In this document: piece after piece, positions 24,887-31,408 of the stretch | How positions within the stretch are numbered: position 1 is the first letter of the stretch | Layout: every line of letters begins with the position of its first letter | Assembly: GCA_036374835.1 (NCBI GenBank) | Contig: DASUTB010000062.1 | Coordinates: 1 to 39,336, forward strand | Length of the DNA stretch: 39,336 nt | Reading direction: 5' to 3' | Source of the DNA: DASUTB01 sp036374835 | GTDB taxonomy: Bacteria; Actinomycetota; Actinomycetes; Jiangellales; Jiangellaceae | Notes under the pieces: model-generated | The model's database searches: none | What the model was told of the DNA's origin: nothing | What the model saw: the letters and a program-made list of their open reading frames with translations, nothing else | Program-made: the position numbers and the translations under genes

Positions 24887-25861
24887 ATGGAGACCAGGAT
24901 CCTGGGCCGCACCGGCCGCAAAGTCAGCGTCGTGGGGCTCGGAGCCTGGCAGATCGGTGCCGGATGGGGTGACGTCCCGGACGACCAGGCAAAGGACGTC
25001 GTCCGCTCGGCTATCGACGCCGGCATTACTCTGATCGACACCGCGGACGTCTACGGCGACGGGCGCAGCGAGCGCTTCATCGGCGAGCTGACCGCCGGCG
25101 CCGACGTCTTCGTGGCGACGAAGATGGGGCGGCGCGTCGAGCAGTTGCCGGAGAACTACAACGACCAGAACTTCCGTGCGTGGACGAACCGCTCACGCGA
25201 GTTGCTGGGCGTGGACACTCTTGATCTGGTGCAGCTGCACTGCCCGCCAGATCCGGTCTACGCCGACGACGCGGTCTTCGACAGCCTCGATGCTCTGGTC
25301 GACGAGGGCGTGCTGCGCGCCTACGGGGTATCCGTAGAGACATGTGATCAGGCGCTGGCCGCCATCGGCCGGCCACGTGTGGCAAGCGTCCAGATCATCT
25401 TGAACTGTTTCCGGCTCAAGCCGCTGGAGCAGGTCCTTCCCGCGGCCCGTGAGGCCGGCGTCGGGATCATCGCCCGGGTGCCACTGGCGTCGGGGCTGCT
25501 GTCCGGGCGGTACGACGAGTCGACCACCTTCGCCCCGGACGATCATCGGACCTTCAACCGGCAGGGCGAATCGTTCGACGTGGGCGAGACGTTCTCCGGC
25601 GTGCCGTACGAGGTCGGCATCGCGGCCGTGCGCGAACTCCGCGACCTCGTTCCCGACGGCGCCACGATGGCTCAGTTCGCGCTGCGCTGGATCATCGACC
25701 AGCCGGGCGTCACGACCGTGATTCCCGGGGCGAGGTCCGGCGATCAGGTGCGCGGGAACGCTGCGGCCGCAGATCTCGCGCCGTTGACGACCGCGCAACT
25801 CGAGGGTGTGCGAGACGTCTACGACCGGCTGATCCGGCCGCACGTCCACCACCGCTGGTAG
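24887..25861 (+). CDS. Aldo/keto reductase
   Basis: 324-residue NADPH-dependent TIM-barrel reductase. The start METRILGRTGRKVSVVGLGAW and the catalytic tetrad are visible: Asp and Tyr in LIDTADVYGDG, Lys in VATKMG and His in LVQLHCPPD. The C-terminal VTTVIPGARSGDQVRGN is the cofactor phosphate-binding segment. The sequence is closest to the YccK/Tas-like group that accepts varied aldehydes and ketones; the substrate is unknown. ATG 24887 is likely the first base of the message because a TAGTGT box ends 7 bases upstream and no ribosome site is present. Confidence 0.92.
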   Translation: METRILGRTGRKVSVVGLGAWQIGAGWGDVPDDQAKDVVRSAIDAGITLIDTADVYGDGRSERFIGELTAGADVFVATKMGRRVEQLPENYNDQNFRAWTNRSRELLGVDTLDLVQLHCPPDPVYADDAVFDSLDALVDEGVLRAYGVSVETCDQALAAIGRPRVASVQIILNCFRLKPLEQVLPAAREAGVGIIARVPLASGLLSGRYDESTTFAPDDHRTFNRQGESFDVGETFSGVPYEVGIAAVRELRDLVPDGATMAQFALRWIIDQPGVTTVIPGARSGDQVRGNAAAADLAPLTTAQLEGVRDVYDRLIRPHVHHRW

Positions 25862-25888
25862 CGCGGTCTACACGCGAATGTCCGCGCT
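25860..25888. terminator. Hairpin between convergent reductase and lactonase genes
   Basis: AGCGCGG (25860-25866) and CCGCGCT (25882-25888) form a 7-base GC-rich stem with a 15-base loop, starting in the reductase stop codon. No T-run follows. The remaining gap to 26001 shows nothing else. Confidence 0.35.
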
Positions 25889-26001
25889 CAGAATGATCAC
25901 GTTAAGCTCCGAAATCCCGGCCTTACGTGTGCCGCAGGCCCAGCAAAGCCGGTAGTCGACGAGCAAGGGCGGCGCACTCGCGCACGGAGACGCCGGTGGC
26001 G

Positions 26002-27018
26002 TCAGCGCGTGAATACGAGGCAGGACGGGGCGGGTGTCGGTACCGGCTCGCCGATCGGCGATGGCAGGCCGGTTGCCGGGTCCACACGGAATTGGGTGAT
26101 GGTGTTGGAGAACTGGTTCGCGGAGTACAGATAGTCGCCGTCCAGCGTCATGTCGCGAGGATGCTCGCCGCCGCAGGGCACGGTAGCGTCAAGACTCAGC
26201 GTCGTACCGTCGGGCGCGATCGCCAGCACTGCGATCGTGTCGACGCCGCGGTTCGCGACGTAGCAGAACCGGCCGTCAGCCGATACCCGGATCGCGGAGG
26301 GTTGGCTCGGAACATCGCCCGTCGACTGTGCCGAGGGAACGTGCGAGGTCACGCTGAATTCAGCCAGATCGAGCACGGACACTGTGGAGTCGAGTTCGTT
26401 GGCGACGTACGCGTACGGCTCGGTGGGATGAAACGCGAGGTGCCGCGGACCGGCGCCCGGATGGACATCCGCGACCGCGTCATCGCGCAGCCGCTCGTCG
26501 GCCAAGGTATAGCGGAAGATCGAGTCGGTACCAAGGTCGATCGCGACGACGTACTGGCCGTCCGGCGTAGGCATGATCATATGGGCGTGCGGCGCCTCCT
26601 GCCGGTCCGGGTCGGGCCCGCTGCCGGTGAGCCGGATCAGGTCGGAGCGCTCCAGCGGTGCGCCGTCCCCACCGATGGGATGGACGGCGAGTGAACCGTC
26701 GCCATAATCGGCCGATAACACGTACCCGTCAGGATGGACTGAGACATGGGCTGACCGTTTTCCGCCGGTGAGCTGTGGTCTGCCCACGGGGGTGAGCGTG
26801 TCGCCGTCGGTGCGGTAGGCCGCGATGGCGCCGCCGTCGGACGCTTCAACGGCCGCGTAGAGGATCCGGTCGGCCGACAACGCGAGGTACGTGGGGTTGA
26901 TCGCAGGCTGGCCCGGCCGGAGCGTAAGCAGTCCGTCTTCCTTGTCGATCAGGCCGATGCCGGTTGCGCCGGTGGGCATGCCGCCACGGGACGTGTAGCA
27001 GCCGAGGAAGCCGTCCAT
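26002..27018 (-). CDS. Lactonase family (6-phosphogluconolactonase-like beta-propeller) protein
   Basis: 338-residue seven-bladed propeller of the Pgl/YbhE lactonase family, which hydrolyses 6-phosphogluconolactone or related lactones. Repeated blade units are seen: FLGCYTSRGG at the start, PTYLALSADRILYAA, AHVSVHPDGYVLSADYGDGS, APHAHMIMPTPDGQYV, GPRHLAFHPTEPYAYVANEL, PSAIRVSADGRFCYVANRG and HPRDMTLDGDYLYSANQ. ATG 27018 lies 7 bases after TAGAGT on the minus strand and has no ribosome site, so the message is probably leaderless. No oxidative pentose phosphate gene is adjacent, so the physiological lactone is uncertain. Confidence 0.9.
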   Translation of the reverse strand: MDGFLGCYTSRGGMPTGATGIGLIDKEDGLLTLRPGQPAINPTYLALSADRILYAAVEASDGGAIAAYRTDGDTLTPVGRPQLTGGKRSAHVSVHPDGYVLSADYGDGSLAVHPIGGDGAPLERSDLIRLTGSGPDPDRQEAPHAHMIMPTPDGQYVVAIDLGTDSIFRYTLADERLRDDAVADVHPGAGPRHLAFHPTEPYAYVANELDSTVSVLDLAEFSVTSHVPSAQSTGDVPSQPSAIRVSADGRFCYVANRGVDTIAVLAIAPDGTTLSLDATVPCGGEHPRDMTLDGDYLYSANQFSNTITQFRVDPATGLPSPIGEPVPTPAPSCLVFTR

Positions 27019-27025
27019 TTGCGCA

Positions 27026-27031
27026 ACTCTA
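27026..27031 (-). promoter_or_regulatory. -10 box TAGAGT of the lactonase gene
   Basis: TAGAGT on the minus strand ends 7 bases before ATG 27018. Its first three bases are also the stop codon of the small ORF at 27029-27190. Confidence 0.5.
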
Positions 27032-27190
27032 GCGGGCCGAGCGGGATCGGAACGGGGCGGCGAGTTGGCTCGACCGAAGATCGCGGGGGAACGTCATGAT
27101 GTCAGTGGGAAGCAGGAGTCGCATGTGGTAGCCCAACTCCTCGACGACCCTGATGAACTTCTCACACACCAAGGATATGGTGGCTACCAT
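27029..27190 (-). CDS. Possible 53-residue protein gene or gene remnant
   Basis: ATG 27190 opens 53 codons ending in TAG 27031-27029. About 80 percent of third positions are G or C by my count, well above the frame opposite, so the region looks coding on this strand. The product begins MVATISLVCEKFIRVVEELG, continues with YHMRLLLPTDIMTFPRDLRS and ends in a basic tail. I do not recognise it. Its ATG is inside the right arm of the 24-base palindrome at 27172-27195. There is no clear ribosome site. It could be a true small gene controlled by that palindrome or the remains of a longer gene. Confidence 0.4.
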   Translation of the reverse strand: MVATISLVCEKFIRVVEELGYHMRLLLPTDIMTFPRDLRSSQLAAPFRSRSAR

Positions 27191-27195
27191 ATCCT
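27172..27195. promoter_or_regulatory. Perfect 10-base-arm palindrome upstream of wblA
   Basis: AGGATATGGT (27172-27181) and ACCATATCCT (27186-27195) are exact reverse complements around GGCT. The AT-rich arms and short centre look like a dimeric repressor site rather than a terminator. It lies over the start of the small ORF on the minus strand and 160 bases before wblA on the plus strand. TTGACA on the minus strand is at 27210-27205. The regulator is unknown. Confidence 0.55.
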
Positions 27196-27354
27196 ACGAG
27201 CACTTGTCAATCATCTAAACGGACATAAAAACTTAATCTAAGACCCTCTGTTCGCCAGTCGCACGTTTCTCTTAGCGTTTCTTGTAGGAGGAATACGAGT
27301 CACGCAGGAATGAGTGGGGCTCGGGAATGCCTCCAATTAACGGGGGAGGAACAT
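27196..27354 (+). promoter_or_regulatory. AT-rich upstream region of wblA
   Basis: This stretch is far richer in A and T than its surroundings (for example CATAAAAACTTAATCTAAG near 27224). It contains no ORF and should hold the wblA promoter. TAATCT near 27235 and TAGCGT near 27274 are -10 candidates, but no matching -35 is convincing. An AGGAGG near 27286 is not followed by a start codon at the right distance; GGGGGAGGA at 27342-27350 serves wblA. Confidence 0.45.
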
Positions 27355-27678
27355 ATGGGTACTCGTGCCCAGAACTGGACATCCGATTGGCCCAGCTACG
27401 CGGCATGTCGCAATTCTGAACCGGACGAGCTCTTCGTTCAGGGCGCCGCTCAAAACCGTGCAAAAGCCGTGTGCTTCGGCTGCGAGGTTCGCACGGAGTG
27501 CCTCGCGGATGCTCTCGATAACCGTACCGAGTTCGGTATATGGGGAGGTATGACAGAACGGGAACGCCGTGCATTACTACGGCGTCGTCCCGATGTGAGG
27601 TCGTGGCGCAAGCTTCTCGAGGCTGCTCGAATCGAGTATGAGGTTTCCCGCCACGAGTACGACGTCGCCCACGCATAA
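27355..27678 (+). CDS. wblA: WhiB-family regulator WblA/WhiB4
   Basis: 107-residue iron-sulfur protein that senses oxygen and nitric oxide and affects transcription; in Streptomyces WblA links development to antibiotic production and in mycobacteria WhiB4 controls redox responses. The four cluster cysteines are visible: one in YAACRNSEPD, two in CFGC and one in RTECLADAL. The turn GIWGGMTERERRALLRRRP follows. FVQGAAQNRAKAVC and the C-terminal WRKLLEAARIEYE are typical of WblA. ATG 27355 has GGGGGAGGA just upstream. It is convergent with bagB, the same arrangement as whiB4 with Rv3680-Rv3679, which supports orthology. Confidence 0.93.
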   Translation: MGTRAQNWTSDWPSYAACRNSEPDELFVQGAAQNRAKAVCFGCEVRTECLADALDNRTEFGIWGGMTERERRALLRRRPDVRSWRKLLEAARIEYEVSRHEYDVAHA

Positions 27679-27690
27679 GTGCCGCCCTCA

Positions 27691-27735
27691 GCAACCGCCG
27701 ATACGGCGCCGGTATGGCCCGCATCGGCGGGTTGC
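27691..27735. terminator. Bidirectional terminator candidate between wblA and bagB
   Basis: GCAACCGCCGAT (27691-27702) pairs with ATCGGCGGGTTGC (27723-27735), with a single bulged base. The loop contains CGGCGCCG, itself palindromic. No T-run follows in either direction. It occupies most of the 76-base gap between the convergent genes. Confidence 0.5.
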
Positions 27736-27754
27736 CGCCCAAAGCCAACCGTGT

Positions 27755-28876
27755 TCACGAGCTAGCCCACGTTTCCGCGACGGTTCGCAGCCCCGGCAGG
27801 TCGTTGACGTCGCGCGGCAAGGCGGGTGTCTGAACGACGGGCACATTAGGGTGCGCTGCGGTGAACCGCTCGGCGAGGCGGGCGTCCCGCAAGGCCAGTC
27901 GGGCCATGTCGGCGTGCAGCCTGAGTAGTTCGGCGGCGAGAGCGTAATCCCGTGAATTTCCGAGCCGTTCGGCCGCTGCGAGTGCCTGCTCGGGGCTCAG
28001 GCCGGACGTCCGGTGGACTCTGTTGAGCACCAGCCCGGCCAACGGCATGCCGTCCTGCCCGAGCCGCTCGACGAAGTACGCCGCTTCACGTAGCGCGTCA
28101 GCTTCGGGAGTGGCGACGACAACGAACTTGGTTTCCGGCCGCTTCAGGAGTGCGTACGTCTGCTCGGCGCGTTCCCGGAAGCCGCCGAACGTCGTGTCGA
28201 GCGCGCTGACGAACGTCTGAACGTCCCGCAACAGTTCACTGCCCAGTATCTTGTTGAACACCGAGGTCGCCATCGCCATGCCGGCCGAGAACAGGCGCAG
28301 CGCCCGTCCGCCCGCCCTTGCCGGTGATGCGAGCATCCGGACGAGCCGTCCGTCCAGGAACGAGCCGAGCCGGTCTGGGGCATCGAGGAAGTCGAGCGCG
28401 GACCGGGACGGCGGCGTGTCGACGACGATCAAATCCCACGAGTCGTCCTGACGGAGCTGGCCGAGCTTCTCCATGGCCATGTACTCCTGCGTGCCGGCGA
28501 ACGATGACGACAGTGCTTGGTAGAAGGGATTGGCCAGGATCTGCGCGGCTCTTTCCGGTGTCGTATGCGTCTCAACGACCTCGTCGAAAGTGCGCTTCAT
28601 GTCGAGCATCATCGCGTCGAGCCGGCCGCCCGCGGCATCGTGTGCACCGGCCACCTTGCGCGGCGTGTTGTCGAGTTCGGACAGTCCCATCGACTGCGCC
28701 AGGCGGCGCGCCGGGTCGATCGTCAGCACGACGGTGTGACGCCCCTGCTCCGCGGCCCGCAGCGCAAGTGCTGCGGCAGTTGTCGTCTTGCCCACGCCGC
28801 CGGAACCACAGCACACGACGATCCGGGTATCCGGATCGCCGATCAGAGCGTCGGTGTCGAGATGAGGCTCGGTCAT
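27755..28876 (-). CDS. bagB: ArsA/Get3-like ATPase BagB (Rv3680-like)
   Basis: 373-residue P-loop ATPase of the ArsA/Get3 group, second gene of the bagA-bagB pair. The P-loop is GSGGVGKTT; it has the lysine that binds phosphate, but the upstream signature lysine of the deviant Walker A (KGGxGK) is replaced by Ser. Other segments are VVLTIDPARRLAQSMG (switch I region) and DLIVVDTPPSRSALDFLDAP (switch II, DTPP). The arsenite-binding cysteines of true ArsA are not evident. Orthologues work with BagA as a heterodimer in mycobacterial stress tolerance. Its start overlaps the bagA stop (ATGA). Confidence 0.9.
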   Translation of the reverse strand: MTEPHLDTDALIGDPDTRIVVCCGSGGVGKTTTAAALALRAAEQGRHTVVLTIDPARRLAQSMGLSELDNTPRKVAGAHDAAGGRLDAMMLDMKRTFDEVVETHTTPERAAQILANPFYQALSSSFAGTQEYMAMEKLGQLRQDDSWDLIVVDTPPSRSALDFLDAPDRLGSFLDGRLVRMLASPARAGGRALRLFSAGMAMATSVFNKILGSELLRDVQTFVSALDTTFGGFRERAEQTYALLKRPETKFVVVATPEADALREAAYFVERLGQDGMPLAGLVLNRVHRTSGLSPEQALAAAERLGNSRDYALAAELLRLHADMARLALRDARLAERFTAAHPNVPVVQTPALPRDVNDLPGLRTVAETWASS

Positions 28877-29850
28877 GCCGCGCCCTGACCCGTCAGCGTC
28901 TCGGCAAGTTCGTATAGCGCAGCGAGGTCGATTCCGTCGGTGATGTACGGCAACTCGTAGGTCGGGCGGTCCAGCGCGACGATCGTCCTGCGCTGTTCGT
29001 GTTCGAGCATCACTCGGTCGGCGTGCGCGGCCGCCTCGTCAACGAACCTGTCGAGCACGGCAGCGGACGCCTCAAGTCCGGCGGCCTTCAGTCCGCCGGC
29101 CAGCTTGTCGCGGTCGAGGCGTCCACGCTGGGCGGCTTTCAGGCGGGAGGCGGACAAGTGAGCCCGCCGCACCTGGTTGACGATGACGCCGCCTACCGGG
29201 ATTCCAGCTGTATGCAGGTCGTCGATCGCGTCGATGGTCTCTTGGACGGGCATGTCCTCCAGGAGCGTGACGATGTGGACGGCGGTCCGCGGGCTGCCGA
29301 TGAGGTCCATCGTCGCCCGGGCGTGCCGATTCACCGGTCCGACCCGGGCCAGCGATGTGACGGCCGCCGTCACGTTCAGGAAACGGGTGATCCGTCCGGT
29401 CGGCGGCGCGTCCATCACGACCGCGTCGTAGACGTGCCGACTGTCGCGGGTTCGCTTCGTCGCTTCGTACGTCTTGCCGGTGAGCAGGACATCGCGCAGG
29501 CCGGGAGCGATCGTCGTGGCGAAGTCGATCACGCCCATCCGATCCAGGACCTTCCCGGCGCGTCCGAGGTGGTAGTACATGTCCAGGTACTCGTACATCG
29601 CATGCTGGGCGTCGATGGCGAGGCCGAACACGTCGCCGCCGCCTCGGGCCACCGCGATCTTGCGCTCGTCATAGGGGAGCGGGGCCAGATCGAACAGCTG
29701 GGCGATACCTTGCCGCTCCTCGACCTCGACCAGCAGGACGTCCTGCCCGCCTGCGGCGAGTGCGAGCGCGAGCGACGCCGCTACGGTCGTCTTCCCGGTG
29801 CCGCCCTTCCCGGTGACGACGTGCAGCCGCACTCCCTCCCAATCGCTCAT
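28873..29850 (-). CDS. bagA: ArsA/Get3-like ATPase BagA (Rv3679-like)
   Basis: 325-residue ArsA/Get3-type ATPase. The deviant Walker A GKGGTGKTT keeps the signature lysine used across the dimer interface. VLLVEVEERQG and VVMDAPPTGRITRFLNV supply the switch regions. It is probably the catalytic partner for BagB; the pair is conserved beside whiB4/wblA in actinobacteria. TACGCT (29863-29858) ends 7 bases before ATG 29850 and an AAAGG touches the start, so a leaderless transcript is likely. A decayed copy of this gene, with the same TACGCT box and the N-terminal SDWEGV codons, lies at 31203-31356. Confidence 0.9.
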   Translation of the reverse strand: MSDWEGVRLHVVTGKGGTGKTTVAASLALALAAGGQDVLLVEVEERQGIAQLFDLAPLPYDERKIAVARGGGDVFGLAIDAQHAMYEYLDMYYHLGRAGKVLDRMGVIDFATTIAPGLRDVLLTGKTYEATKRTRDSRHVYDAVVMDAPPTGRITRFLNVTAAVTSLARVGPVNRHARATMDLIGSPRTAVHIVTLLEDMPVQETIDAIDDLHTAGIPVGGVIVNQVRRAHLSASRLKAAQRGRLDRDKLAGGLKAAGLEASAAVLDRFVDEAAAHADRVMLEHEQRRTIVALDRPTYELPYITDGIDLAALYELAETLTGQGAA

Positions 29851-29857
29851 CCTTTGC

Positions 29858-29863
29858 AGCGTA
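29858..29863 (-). promoter_or_regulatory. -10 box TACGCT of bagA-bagB
   Basis: TACGCT on the minus strand, 7 bases before ATG 29850. The same hexamer precedes the bagA remnant near 31363, which supports its being part of the ancestral promoter. Confidence 0.55.
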
Positions 29864-29945
29864 TCGGCACGTCACCTGACGATGGCCGCGGTCGGCACAG
29901 TTTGCCCGCCGTCGTCGCGTGTAACGGGCAATGCCGCACGGCGCA

Positions 29946-29951
29946 TACCGT
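29946..29951 (+). promoter_or_regulatory. -10 box TACCGT, leaderless start
   Basis: TACCGT ends 6 bases before ATG 29958 of the methyltransferase-NUDIX gene; no Shine-Dalgarno sequence is present. Confidence 0.5.
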
Positions 29952-29957
29952 ATCCAT

Positions 29958-31193
29958 ATGAGAGGAGCTGAGCGGGTTCGGCGGGCCGGCTCGTTTGGCG
30001 GCGTGGCGCAGGCATACGAGCGATCCCGGCCGGGCTATCCGGACGACGCCGTGACGTGGCTGACCAGTCTGCCGACCGGTGCGGTTGCTGCGGCGAGGCC
30101 CAGTGGCGGCCGGGCCCGCGTCCTCGATCTCGGGGCCGGGACCGGCAAGCTCACTCGCAGTCTGGTGGCGGCGGGGCACGATGTTGTCGCCGTGGAGCCA
30201 TCCGGCCCGATGCTCGAACTGCTGCGTGCCGGCCTGCCCAGTGTGGAGACACATGAGGGCACGGCCGAAGCAATTCCGGTCGATGACGCTTCGTGTGACG
30301 TTGTCATCGTCGCCCAGGCCTTTCACTGGTTCGACTCCGCTGCGGCCGTGCCGGAGATCGCCCGGGTGCTGCGCCCCGCCGGCCGGCTCGCGCTGGTGTG
30401 GAACCTTCGCGATGTGAGTGTCCCGTGGGTACGGGAGTTCTGGTCGGTGATCGCTCCGGACGAACCTCGGACGGTCGTGTCGGCCGATCTTCCCGACGGG
30501 TCTCCGTTCGGACCTTGGGATCGGGCCGACTTCACCTTTACCCAAGCCGTGGACCGTGATGCGGCGATGGAGCTGGCCTTGTCCCGGTCGTACGTGGCGT
30601 CCGCTTCTCCAGAACGGCGGGAGGCGTTGCTCGACCGGGCGGGCTGGGTGTTCGACGCGCACACGTCCGGTATCGCAGACATCCGCTACACGACCTACTG
30701 CTTCCGGGCAGAACGCCTGGCGCGCCGCTCATCGCGGGTAATCCTGCTCGACGCCGAGTTCCGTACGTTGCTGTTCAAGTACGTACCCGCCGACTGGCCG
30801 TCGGCATGGGTCACGCCGGGTGGCGGGTTGCGCCCTGGCGAGACCCTGGCTGCCGGAGCTGCCCGCGAGCTGTTCGAGGAGGTCGGACTTCGGGTCGAGC
30901 CGGAGCAGCTGGGTTCGCCGGTCGCGTACACGACCGGTTACGCCGACAAGGGTTGGACGAGTGGACCGTTCCGGGATGACCTCTTCGTGTATCAGGCACC
31001 GAGCGTCAACGTCAGCACGGCGGGCATGGAGCCAACCGAGGCGAGCCAGTTGGCGGATGTTCGCTGGTGGTCCGCTGATGAGATCGACGCGGCGACCGAT
31101 CTCATCCTTCCGCTGGGCCTTGCCGAGCTCGTGCGCCGCGTTGCGGCAGGCGACCGTCCGTCGTCGCCCATCGAGCTGCCGTGGCGAAACTGA
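29958..31193 (+). CDS. Class I SAM methyltransferase fused to a NUDIX hydrolase
   Basis: 411 residues in one frame with two enzyme domains. Residues 1 to about 250 are a class I methyltransferase: YERSRPGYPDD, motif I VLDLGAGTGKL (55-65), acidic VVAVEPS, and the LRPAGRLALVWN segment. Residues from about 258 to 400 are a NUDIX hydrolase with a complete box from 289 to 311 (GGLRPGE, then RELFEEVGL). The MTase half resembles the family annotated methyltransferase type 11; the NUDIX half is ADP-ribose/8-oxo-dGTP-like, with unknown substrate. GC3 is uniform across the junction, so no sequencing-error fusion is suggested. It lies between bagA and a bagA remnant of the same orientation, suggesting that it was inserted there. 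A leaderless start at ATG 29958 follows TACCGT. Confidence 0.88.
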   Translation: MRGAERVRRAGSFGGVAQAYERSRPGYPDDAVTWLTSLPTGAVAAARPSGGRARVLDLGAGTGKLTRSLVAAGHDVVAVEPSGPMLELLRAGLPSVETHEGTAEAIPVDDASCDVVIVAQAFHWFDSAAAVPEIARVLRPAGRLALVWNLRDVSVPWVREFWSVIAPDEPRTVVSADLPDGSPFGPWDRADFTFTQAVDRDAAMELALSRSYVASASPERREALLDRAGWVFDAHTSGIADIRYTTYCFRAERLARRSSRVILLDAEFRTLLFKYVPADWPSAWVTPGGGLRPGETLAAGAARELFEEVGLRVEPEQLGSPVAYTTGYADKGWTSGPFRDDLFVYQAPSVNVSTAGMEPTEASQLADVRWWSADEIDAATDLILPLGLAELVRRVAAGDRPSSPIELPWRN

Positions 31194-31202
31194 GTCCAGG
31201 CA

Positions 31203-31356
31203 GATCAGATCCATCGTCGCCCGGGCGTGCCGGTTCACCGGGCCGACCCTGGCCAGTCAGGTGACGGCCGCCGTCACGTTCAGAAACCGCGTGATGCGTC
31301 CGGTCGGCGGCGCGTCCAGCACGACCGCGTCGCCGCACGCCTTCCCAATCGCTCAC
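31203..31356 (-). pseudogene. Internally deleted remnant of a bagA copy
   Basis: By eye, 31203-31331 aligns with 29304-29428 inside bagA with about 12 mismatches in 126 bases. 31332-31356 aligns with the bagA 5' end at 29826-29850 with 3 mismatches in 25. About 400 bases between these blocks are missing, the reading frame changes at the junction, and a TGA replaces the Ser codon of TSLARVG. The first codons (GTG, then SDWEGV) and a TACGCT box upstream are retained. It is therefore a dead, truncated duplicate in the same orientation as bagA, placed directly after the methyltransferase-NUDIX gene. Confidence 0.9.
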
Positions 31357-31408
31357 TCTCGGAGCGTACGCGACCCTCCGGCTCACGGTCGCCGTTGCCG
31401 GGCGTGGC

